From Anaerolineae bacterium CG2_30_64_16 (lineage in GTDB: Bacteria > Chloroflexota > Anaerolineae > CG2-30-64-16), in the NCBI GenBank assembly GCA_001871755.1, contig MNXL01000289.1, positions 1 to 9,725 of the forward strand: a stretch of DNA of 9,725 nucleotides. Direction: 5' to 3'. Under the pieces are notes generated by a model. It did not search any database. It saw only the letters and a list, made by a program, of their open reading frames with translations, and was not told the DNA's origin. Shown here piece by piece: positions 1-5,556 of this stretch. The position numbers and the translations under genes are program-made. Each line of letters opens with the position of its first letter. The first letter of the stretch is position 1.

Positions 1-135
1 CGTCACCGTGTCACCGTGTCACCGTGTCACCGTGTCACCATGTCACCCCGTCACCGTGTCACCGTGTCACCGTGTCACCGTGTCACCATGTCACCCCGTC
101 ACCTTGTCACCTTGTCACCTTGTCACCCTGTCACC
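1..135. repeat. GTCACCNN octamer tandem array, in frame in a gene
   Basis: From base 2 there are sixteen contiguous 8-bp units of invariant GTCACC plus a variable dinucleotide, then a final GTCACC at 130-135. The variable pairs run GT,GT,GT,GT,AT,CC, the same six again, then TT,TT,TT,CT. Bases 2-49 and 50-97 are therefore an exact 48-bp higher-order duplication. The array reaches the left edge, so its true length is unknown. Eight is not a multiple of three, so all three + frames encode the same circular octapeptide (VSPCHRVT) and none has a stop. On the minus strand each 24-bp cycle contains TGA in every frame. The array lies inside the open frame of the flanking GT39 gene. Confidence 0.95.
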
Positions 136-1596
136 GGCCTCCTCCTCGCCGGGATCGTTGCGTTCGTCATCCTCGCGCCGCTGGCGCTCAACTGGCTGCG
201 GCATCCCGATCAACTGTTGCTGCGCAGTGGCCAGATCGCGGTGGGGGGCGGCGCGGCGGACGTTTCCAGCCCCTGGCAGAATTTGCTCGCCGCGCTGGGC
301 ATGTTCAGCTTCCGGGGCGATGCCGACCCGCGCAACAATGTGCCGGGGCTGCCCGTCCTGGACGCGCTGATGAGCATCCCGTTCTATCTGGGGATTGGCT
401 GGGCGCTGTGGACTGTGACCCGGAGAGGGAGCGAGGCGCCGCGGGGGAGCGAAGGCGCATCCTCGCGTTTGCGCGCGGCCGCGCCCTTGCTCAGTGTCCT
501 CCTGGCCGGGCTGCTGATGCTGATCCCCACGATGCTGAGCGAGTACGCGCCGCATTTCCGACGGGCGCTGGGCGCGGCGCCGATCGTCGCCCTCTTCTGT
601 GGGCTGGGGCTGGCGGTGATCCTGGGACGCCGCGATGGCGGGCCGGCCACGCAGCCCGCGGCCGTGCCCTGGCGTCTGCGGCAGAGCGGCACCCCTCCCG
701 AGGAGTTGGCTGTTCAGATGGATCGGCTGCGGTGGTGGGGCCGGGTCGCGGTGATGGCGGCCATCCTGGCCGCAAGCGGCGTCTTCGGCGCAAACGCCTA
801 TTTCGTCCGTTGGGGTCAGAGCCCCGCGCTGTACTACGCCTACGACCAGGGGCTGTGGGAGATCGGGGGGTACGTGCTGGGACTGCCCGTGGATGCGCCG
901 GTCTACGTCACGCCGCGGCCGGCCGGGGACATGACGCTGGCGTTCGCCTGGCGTGAAGGGCGGCCAGTGCGGCACTTTGACGGCCGGCACGCGTTCGGCG
1001 CGCCCGAGGCTGGGGCCGCCACCTATGTCGTCATCGAGCACGAGGATTTCCGCGGGGGGCGGCTGTTGCGCGAGCTGTATCCGGCCGCGAGCGAGGCCAA
1101 AGTCTTTCTCGACCGTGATGGCAACGTCTACGCGCGGGCGTTTCACGTGGCCGATGCCGCGGCGTTGGCCCGCGGGCCGCGCTACGCCGCATCGAGCCGT
1201 TGGCCTGGCGTCGCCCTGGTCGGCTACGACCTGAACCAGGCCGTCTATCGCCCGGGCGAGATCGTCTATTTGCAGCTTTGGTGGCGGGCGACCGCGGTGA
1301 TCGAGACCGACTGGACGGTCTTCACCCACCTGCTGGGGCCGGCCAGGGCGGACGGCAGCGCCGTGTGGGCGGGGCAGGATGCCCGGCCAGGGCAGGGCAG
1401 CGTTCCCACCACAACCTGGACCCCCGGCGACCTGATCCTGGACGAGTACCAACTGCAACTGCCTCCCGACGCAGCGCCGGGGGAGTTCGCCATCGAGGTC
1501 GGGTTGTATGATCCGGCCGCCGGCGCCGCGCGGGCAGTGACCAGCGAGCCGCCAGGGCAAGACCACGTGATCCTGGGTGCAGCGAAGGTGGACTAA
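1..1596 (+). CDS. GT39/PMT-like membrane glycosyltransferase, C-terminal part (5' partial)
   Basis: The frame is open to the left edge, so the start and the catalytic N-terminal half lie outside; GTG/ATG codons inside the octamer array are unlikely starts. Counting from base 1, residues 1-45 are array-encoded (SPCHRVT-type). Then come membrane segments at about 47-66, 122-140 and 161-178, with further ones near 190-207 and 250-267. Phrases such as APLALNWLRHPDQ and LSEYAPHFRRALGAAP are typical of the later helices of polytopic GT39/ArnT-like enzymes, which move a sugar from a polyprenyl-phosphate donor on the outer membrane face. From about 403 to the end is a beta-rich soluble domain (VALVGYDLNQAVYRPGE, WTVFTHLLGP, GLYDPAAG), often found at the C-terminus of such proteins in this lineage. 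It ends in TAA, 36 bp before the methyltransferase gene. Acceptor and sugar cannot be told. Confidence 0.8.
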   Translation, partial: RHRVTVSPCHRVTMSPRHRVTVSPCHRVTMSPRHLVTLSPCHPVTGLLLAGIVAFVILAPLALNWLRHPDQLLLRSGQIAVGGGAADVSSPWQNLLAALGMFSFRGDADPRNNVPGLPVLDALMSIPFYLGIGWALWTVTRRGSEAPRGSEGASSRLRAAAPLLSVLLAGLLMLIPTMLSEYAPHFRRALGAAPIVALFCGLGLAVILGRRDGGPATQPAAVPWRLRQSGTPPEELAVQMDRLRWWGRVAVMAAILAASGVFGANAYFVRWGQSPALYYAYDQGLWEIGGYVLGLPVDAPVYVTPRPAGDMTLAFAWREGRPVRHFDGRHAFGAPEAGAATYVVIEHEDFRGGRLLRELYPAASEAKVFLDRDGNVYARAFHVADAAALARGPRYAASSRWPGVALVGYDLNQAVYRPGEIVYLQLWWRATAVIETDWTVFTHLLGPARADGSAVWAGQDARPGQGSVPTTTWTPGDLILDEYQLQLPPDAAPGEFAIEVGLYDPAAGAARAVTSEPPGQDHVILGAAKVD

Positions 1597-1617
1597 TCGC
1601 GCCTTCCGTCAAGCCTG

Positions 1618-1626
1618 TGGTACAAT
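1618..1626 (+). promoter_or_regulatory. Extended -10 promoter, probably leaderless
   Basis: TG at 1618-1619, one base, then TACAAT at 1621-1626 form an extended -10 element. No convincing -35 is seen. The ATG of the methyltransferase gene starts at 1633, seven bases after the -10, where transcription would be expected to begin. No SD precedes this ATG. Together these suggest a leaderless mRNA. This is inferred from sequence only. Confidence 0.5.
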
Positions 1627-1632
1627 CTCGCC

Positions 1633-2379
1633 ATGCAGCGCAAATCGACCGATTATCAGAGCTTGCTGACTCAGCGCGGACGGAGCCATTGGTGGGCCGC
1701 GGGGATGCGCCGGGTGGGGTGGGCGCTGCTGGGGGAGGCGCGCGGGCGCACGTTGGATATCGGTTGCGGGCCGGGTTGGGATCTGGCTGAGTTGCCCGGG
1801 GCCGCGTGGCGGATTGGCCTGGACCACGATCACCGCGCTGTCTTCTTCCGGCCGCTGGTTTTGGGGGACGCCGCGCGGTTGCCGTTCGAGCCGGGCGCCT
1901 GCGCGCTGGTGCTGGCGTTGGATCTGCTGGAGCAGCGCGGCGTCGCGCCACCGCAGGTCCTGGCCGAAGTCCGTCGCGTGCTCGCCCCCGGCGGCCGGGT
2001 GCTGATCCGCGTCCCCGCGCACCCCTGGCTGTTCGGCCCGCACGACCGCTTCTGGGGCGGCGCGCGGCGCTACCGGAAGCAGGAGCTGGCCACACTCGTG
2101 ACCGGCGCCGGGTTCACGCTCCGCCGGCTGACCTACGCCAACTGCGTGCTCTTCCCCCTGGCGGCCGTGGGACGCCTGCTGGCACGGGTGACCGGGCGGG
2201 GCGGCGACGATCTGTGGCTGTTGCCTGGGCCGTTCAATCGCCTGCTTTTCGAGGTCCTGGCCCTGGAAGCGCGCTGGCTGCGCCGGCACGATCTGCCGAT
2301 GGGGTTGTCCCTGCTATGCCTGGCCGAGCACGGAGCGCACACAGCAAATACCCAATACCCAATACCCAATACCCGATAG
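1633..2379 (+). CDS. Class I SAM-dependent methyltransferase
   Basis: This 248-aa soluble protein has a Rossmann methyltransferase core. Motif I is LDIGCGPG (residues 41-48), the acidic motif II region is GLDHD (62-66), LGDAARLPF (78-85) follows, and RRVLAPGGRVLIRVPAHPW (114-132) is the strand/loop typical of Methyltransf_11 proteins. The stretch WLFGPHDRFWGGARRYRKQEL (132-152) matches a subgroup often found in polysaccharide and lipid-sugar clusters; the usual EH after the acidic strand is EQ here (100-101). The substrate is unknown, and neighbours suggest a surface-glycan or lipid-linked sugar. The family usually ends near SLLCLA (226-231). The tail from about residue 238 (TANTQYPIPNTR) is encoded by a heptamer array that also supplies the TAG stop. 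The start is the ATG just after an extended -10. Confidence 0.8.
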   Translation: MQRKSTDYQSLLTQRGRSHWWAAGMRRVGWALLGEARGRTLDIGCGPGWDLAELPGAAWRIGLDHDHRAVFFRPLVLGDAARLPFEPGACALVLALDLLEQRGVAPPQVLAEVRRVLAPGGRVLIRVPAHPWLFGPHDRFWGGARRYRKQELATLVTGAGFTLRRLTYANCVLFPLAAVGRLLARVTGRGGDDLWLLPGPFNRLLFEVLALEARWLRRHDLPMGLSLLCLAEHGAHTANTQYPIPNTR

Positions 2380-2416
2380 CTGATAGCTGATGGCAGATAG
2401 CAAATGGCAGATAGTA
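2347..2416. repeat. Ten contiguous heptamers spanning a stop and a start codon
   Basis: Four perfect AATACCC units (2347-2374) are followed without a gap by GATAGCT, GATAGCT, GATGGCA, GATAGCA, AATGGCA and GATAGTA (2375-2416). The methyltransferase stop TAG (2377-2379) and the GT39 start ATG (2404-2406) both lie inside units. The four CCC tracts of the AATACCC block give a G3(N4)G3(N4)G3(N4)G3 pattern on the minus strand, a potential G-quadruplex. No SD is visible before the GT39 start. Confidence 0.95.
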
Positions 2417-4407
2417 GACATAAGCTTAAAATACCCATCTACCGCCACCCGCTAACCTGGATTCTACTCCTGGCTCTCGCCCTGCGGCTCTTCAACCTCA
2501 CCTACCACAGCCTCTGGTTCGATGAGGTGATGAGCACGTTTTGGGCCGCGCAGCCCGCGAGCGAGATCTGGCGCGTGGGGCTTACGCTGACGCAGGACAA
2601 GCACCCGCCGCTCTACTATCTGCTGTTGCATGGTTGGACCGCGCTCTTTGGGCCGGGTGATTTCGCAGTGCGGTCGCTGGGCGCCCTGATCGGCGCGCTG
2701 GCGGTCTTGCCCGTGTATGGCATCGGCCGGCAGTTGGGTGGCCGGCGCGCTGGCGTCATGGCCGCGCTGCTCCTGGCGCTGAATCCATTCCTGGTCTGGT
2801 ATAGCCAGGAGGCGCGCATGTTCATGCCGGCGACGACGTTCGGGCTGTGCGGGGTATTGGGTATTGGGTATTGGGTATCAGGTATTGGGCATCCAAGGCT
2901 TAATACCCAATACCTGATACCTGATACCTATTGGCCTCTCCTACTGGCAATTGCCGGCTTCACCGCCGCGCTCTACACCTATCTGTTCAGTGCGTTCTTG
3001 CTGCCGGTGGCCGGCGCGTGGCTGGCGTTGGCGTGGTGGCTGAACCGGCGGAAACCGGAGGCGCCGCGACGTTTCTGGACGGGCGCGGCGGCTTTGGCGG
3101 TCGTCGGGTTGCTCTTTCTGCCGCTGGCCCGGTCGGCCTGGCTGGTGAGCGGCGGCGAAGCGACCCCAGGCCGGGCGTTTGCGGGGATGGGACCGACGCT
3201 CTGGCGTCTGCTGCAAGTCTACGCGGTGGGCTGGCCGCGCTGGTCGGGGCGGACGATGACGTGGGTGGCGATTATCGCAGGGGGGTTGGGGGTGTTTGGG
3301 CTGGCGGGGGGTTGGGTATTAGGTATTAGATATTGGTGGCGACAATGCCCAATACCTGATACCCAATACCCAATACCCAATATCCAATATCCAGGTTTGC
3401 ACCTCGCCCTTTGGCTACTCCTGCCCATCCTCGCCGGCGGCCTGTTGTTGACCCGCGACCGCACCGTGTTCGCCGAGACGCGCTACTTCATCTTCCTGGT
3501 CCCGGCGCTGTGCCTGACGTGGGGCGCCGGCCTGGCGTGGCTGTGGCAGTGGCGCAGACTTGCCGGCGGCATCGGCCTGGCACTGATGCTGGGCGCTGCG
3601 CTCGTGGCGTTGCCTGCCAATTGGTCGCCTCAGAATCGGCGCGAGGCCTGGCGAGAGGCTGCGGCGTTCGTCCAGACCCACGCCGGGCCGAATGACGCGG
3701 TCGTGATCCAGGCCGACTACGTGCATCTGGCGTTCGAACGCTATTTCCACGGGCCGCAGCCGGTGTTCTACCCCTTCACCGACCGGTTGACCGACCCGGC
3801 TCAGGTGGACGCGCCGCTCGAGGGATTGGCGGGGTATGACGCGGTTTGGCTGGTGCAATCGCATCACCAGGAACTGGACCCGGGCAACCTGGTCGCGGGT
3901 TGGTTCGGCGCGCGCTACCCGTTGATCACCGAGACGTATCCGGCCGGCATCGCCATCCATGGTTTTGCGCAGGGCTACCGTCCGTCCGCCCTGCCCGCCG
4001 ACGTGCCGCGCCTCGACGCCGCATTTGACAATCTCCGCCTTCTGGGCTGTACTTATCAACCGGATGCGCTGTCTCCGCGAGACGATCTCTTCCACCCGCC
4101 CAGCGGTTGGGTGCACGTGACGGCCTACTGGACCTCCCCCGGCCAGCCACCCGCAGCCGACATCTTCCCGCTCGTGCGCCTGGTGGATGCGGCCGGGCAG
4201 GTGTGGGGACAGAGCCTGGAACGGGGCAATGACGCCGTCCACATCTGGCCGACTTCGCGGTGGCTCCCCAACGAGATCCTCCGCGCCGACTACGACGTCA
4301 ACCTGAACCCGATCACGCCGCGGGGGACGTACCGGCTGGTGATCGAAGCGCCGGGCGTCGCGGGTCAGGCGGTGTGTGGGGAGGTGGGGGTGGTGAGTAA
4401 CGAGTAA
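2404..4407 (+). CDS. GT39/PMT-like polytopic membrane glycosyltransferase
   Basis: This 667-aa integral membrane protein is a GT-C-fold glycosyltransferase of the GT39/PMT_2 type, expected to use a polyprenyl-phosphate sugar donor outside the membrane. TM1 is at about 17-32, followed by the conserved acidic pair in LWFDE (D40, E41) in the first loop, then DKHPPLYYLLLHGW (65-78) and NPFLVWYSQEARM (127-139), all hallmark motifs. More helices run to about 400. A soluble region follows (REAWREAAAFVQTHAGPNDAV onward) with a C-terminal beta domain ending near ITPRGTYRLVIEAP. Two in-frame stretches are unlike the family: residues about 150-176 and 303-330, encoded by inverted heptamer arrays. Both lie at helix ends or loops, so the protein may still fold. 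The ATG at 2404 lies in a repeat and has no SD; it fits the N-terminus, but a different start is possible. The last residues (SNE) and stop also fall in a heptamer array. Confidence 0.85.
   Translation: MADSRHKLKIPIYRHPLTWILLLALALRLFNLTYHSLWFDEVMSTFWAAQPASEIWRVGLTLTQDKHPPLYYLLLHGWTALFGPGDFAVRSLGALIGALAVLPVYGIGRQLGGRRAGVMAALLLALNPFLVWYSQEARMFMPATTFGLCGVLGIGYWVSGIGHPRLNTQYLIPDTYWPLLLAIAGFTAALYTYLFSAFLLPVAGAWLALAWWLNRRKPEAPRRFWTGAAALAVVGLLFLPLARSAWLVSGGEATPGRAFAGMGPTLWRLLQVYAVGWPRWSGRTMTWVAIIAGGLGVFGLAGGWVLGIRYWWRQCPIPDTQYPIPNIQYPGLHLALWLLLPILAGGLLLTRDRTVFAETRYFIFLVPALCLTWGAGLAWLWQWRRLAGGIGLALMLGAALVALPANWSPQNRREAWREAAAFVQTHAGPNDAVVIQADYVHLAFERYFHGPQPVFYPFTDRLTDPAQVDAPLEGLAGYDAVWLVQSHHQELDPGNLVAGWFGARYPLITETYPAGIAIHGFAQGYRPSALPADVPRLDAAFDNLRLLGCTYQPDALSPRDDLFHPPSGWVHVTAYWTSPGQPPAADIFPLVRLVDAAGQVWGQSLERGNDAVHIWPTSRWLPNEILRADYDVNLNPITPRGTYRLVIEAPGVAGQAVCGEVGVVSNE
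2851..2929. repeat. Head-to-head heptamer array inside GT39 gene (insert 1)
   Basis: The left arm (2851-2889) is a run of GGGTATT-type units; the right arm (2901-2929) is AATACCC/TACCTGA-type units in the opposite orientation. A perfect 16-bp inverted repeat, GGTATCAGGTATTGGG at 2874-2889, pairs with 2906-2921 across a 16-base loop. The left arm also holds four G tracts spaced by TATT (2851-2875), a canonical G-quadruplex pattern on the coding strand. The reading frame stays open and encodes GVLGIGYWVSGIG then LNTQYLIPDT. Confidence 0.95.
3311..3392. repeat. Head-to-head heptamer array inside GT39 gene (insert 2)
   Basis: This has the same layout as the array at 2851. The left arm (3311-3336) is GGTATTA-type units, an 11-base spacer follows, and the right arm (3348-3392) is CCCAATA/CCTGATA units. 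The two arms are imperfectly complementary. The frame stays open and encodes GWVLGIRYWWR then a loop-like CPIPDTQYPIPNIQYP. The position is between two predicted membrane helices. Confidence 0.93.
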
Positions 4408-4433
4408 AACAAAAAACGTAAAACGTAAAATGA
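4399..4433. repeat. AAAACGT-type heptamer array at the GT39 3' end
   Basis: Five units in 7-bp register: AACGAGT, AAAACAA, AAAACGT, AAAACGT, AAAATGA. The GT39 stop codon TAA (4405-4407) lies within it. A palindromic element begins two bases after the last unit, and similar units resume on its other side. Confidence 0.75.
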
Positions 4434-4435
4434 AA

Positions 4436-4572
4436 GTGACTGCTCAGCCTGTCATTTCGACGAGCGTTTTCTGCGAGGAGAAATCTCTGTCTAGCGACAA
4501 CGAGATTTCTCGCTCCGCTCGAAAACCTGTCCCGAGCATAGCCGAGGGATGACAGGAGGGCTGAGCAGTCAC
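4436..4572. repeat. 137-bp composite palindromic element (REP/MITE-like)
   Basis: The outer arms GTGACTGCTCAGCC (4436-4449) and their exact reverse complement (4559-4572) are 14-bp perfect inverted repeats. A second layer, TGTCAT (4450-4455), pairs with ATGACA (4549-4554). The centre is a perfect 10-bp stem, GAGAAATCTC (4478-4487) with GAGATTTCTC (4502-4511), around an inner TGTC/GACA stem (4488-4491/4496-4499). No transposase is encoded. The inner TGTCATTTCGA...GAGAAATCTC type sequence resembles dispersed palindromes I recall from many environmental bacterial genomes. A clear target-site duplication cannot be told apart in the A-rich flanks. It could be a mobile MITE, a REP element or a transcription terminator/attenuator between two glycosyltransferase genes. 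Confidence 0.88.
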
Positions 4573-4593
4573 AAACGAAAAACGAAGGACGAA
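4573..4593. repeat. AAACGAA heptamer array, right of the palindrome
   Basis: Three units in 7-bp register: AAACGAA, AAACGAA, GGACGAA. Together with 4399-4433 they look like one array split by the palindromic element. Confidence 0.6.
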
Positions 4594-4627
4594 AAGTGTG
4601 AGATGACACGTGGGCGCGGTTTGTTTT

Positions 4628-4655
4628 ACGCAGTACGCAATACGCAGTACGCATT
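4628..4655. repeat. ACGCAGT heptamer array upstream of GT2 gene
   Basis: Four contiguous units: ACGCAGT, ACGCAAT, ACGCAGT, ACGCATT. Read in another phase (TACGCAA) they differ by one base from the TACCCAA phase of the 2347 array, which suggests a common heptamer family. The array ends 12 bp before the ATG at 4668. Confidence 0.9.
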
Positions 4656-4667
4656 CAACAGGCAACC

Positions 4668-5438
4668 ATGACCACTCAACCCTTGTCTCTCACCGTCATC
4701 CTGCCCACCTACAACGAGCGGGAGAACATCCCGATCCTGATCGACGGCATCCTGCGCCACGTCAAGACGCCGGTGCAGGTGCTGGTGGTGGATGACGACT
4801 CGCCGGACGGCACCTGGCAGGTCGTGCAGAAGATCGCCGCGCGGGAGCCGCGCGTCCGGCTGCTGCATCGGACGACTGAACGCGGGCTGACCTCGGCGAT
4901 TTGGGCCGGCATCCGAGCCGCGGACACTGACGCGGTCTCCTGGATGGACTGCGACCTGGCAATGCCGCCCGAGGTGATCCCGGCGCTGCTGGCCCGGCTC
5001 GCCGAGGGGGCCGACATCGCGCTCGGATCGCGCTATGTGCCGGGAGGCAGCGATCCGGGCCACAGCCTGCTGGCCCGCGCGTTCTCGGTGACCATCAACC
5101 TGTTTGCGTCGTTGCTGCTGGGGTGGCGCGTGCGCGACTACACCAGCGGTTTCATCGCCACGCGGCGGACCGTGTTCGATCTGCCGACAGGCCAGCACGG
5201 TGAGCCAGTCGAACCGGCAGAATGCGGTCGCATCACCCTCCGCGGCGACTACGGCGAGTATTGCATCGATTTGCTGGCCCGCGCCTAGCGACTCGGGATG
5301 CGCGTCGAGGAGGTGCCCTACACCTGCGGCGCGCGCTTCAGCGGCGAATCCAAGACCGGCGCAAACGTGGACGATTACGTGCGGCGGGGATGGAAGTATG
5401 TGACTACGATTGTGAGCCTGGCGTTGATGAGGCGCTGA
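4668..5438 (+). pseudogene. Polyprenol-phosphate mannose synthase-like GT2, split by in-frame TAG
   Basis: GT-A family 2 glycosyltransferase, like bacterial DPM1 homologues (GDP-mannose or UDP-sugar to polyprenyl phosphate, cytoplasmic membrane face). Visible motifs: VILPTYNERENIP (10-22), VVDDDSPDGT (40-49), RGLTSAIWAGI (72-82), MDCDLAMPPEVIP (93-105, usually MDADL), and ALGSRYVPGG (118-127). Translation stops at TAG 5286-5288 after LLARA (206 aa). The same frame then continues with RLGMRVEEVPYTCGARFSGE and SKTGANVDDYVRRGWKY to TGA at 5436-5438. This gives 256 codons in all, the normal family length with the normal C-terminal SGESKT motif. One base change (for example from AAG or CAG) explains the stop. 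Residues about 173-187 are an extra in-frame insertion. It may be inactive, active as a truncated protein, or a sequencing error. The product would supply the lipid-linked sugar used by the GT39 enzymes upstream. SD is weak. Confidence 0.8.
5174..5220. repeat. Small palindromic insertion (GEPVEP type) in the GT2 gene
   Basis: Nested inverted ends are visible: GTTCGA (5174-5179) with TCGAAC (5209-5214), and CTGCCG (5181-5186) with CGGCAG (5215-5220). The + frame encodes TGQHGEPVEPAE, a phrase I recall from dispersed repeat-encoded peptides in other bacteria. Related GT2 proteins run directly from this region into the LRGDYGEYCIDL motif, so this looks like an in-frame insertion of about 15 residues. 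Confidence 0.55.
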
Positions 5439-5441
5439 CGA

Positions 5442-5521
5442 ATTCCGTAGTGCGTATTTCGTATTCCGTTTCCCCACCCCGGCCACACCTCACACGCTGC
5501 ACGCAATACGAATTACTCGTT
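5442..5521. repeat. Head-to-head heptamer arrays between GT2 and aminotransferase genes
   Basis: Left arm 5442-5469: ATTCCGT, AGTGCGT, ATTTCGT, ATTCCGT. Right arm 5501-5521: ACGCAAT, ACGAATT, ACTCGTT. The arms are in opposite orientation around a 31-base spacer, the same layout as the two arrays inside the GT39 gene. It occupies most of the 118-bp gap after the GT2 remnant. Confidence 0.85.
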
Positions 5522-5540
5522 GATCCTTACCCAACCCTGA

Positions 5541-5547
5541 AAAGGAG
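5541..5547 (+). promoter_or_regulatory. Shine-Dalgarno site of the aminotransferase gene
   Basis: AAAGGAG lies nine bases before the ATG at 5557. It is the clearest ribosome binding site in the left half of the window and fixes the start that includes the unusual 40-residue N-terminal extension. Confidence 0.85.
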
Positions 5548-5556
5548 TTGTAGACC

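Noticed and set aside
115..1566. 483-aa minus-strand open frame across the first GT39 gene
   Set aside because: Arg/Pro/Gly/Gln-rich, no domain motifs, antisense to a clear membrane protein; it ends only because the octamer array has stops on that strand.
2347..3392. CRISPR array
   Set aside because: Units are 7 bp without unique spacers, and no cas genes are present.
4626..5486. 286-aa minus-strand open frame over the GT2 gene
   Set aside because: Low-complexity His/Arg/Gln-rich antisense translation, with its ends made of heptamer-array peptides.
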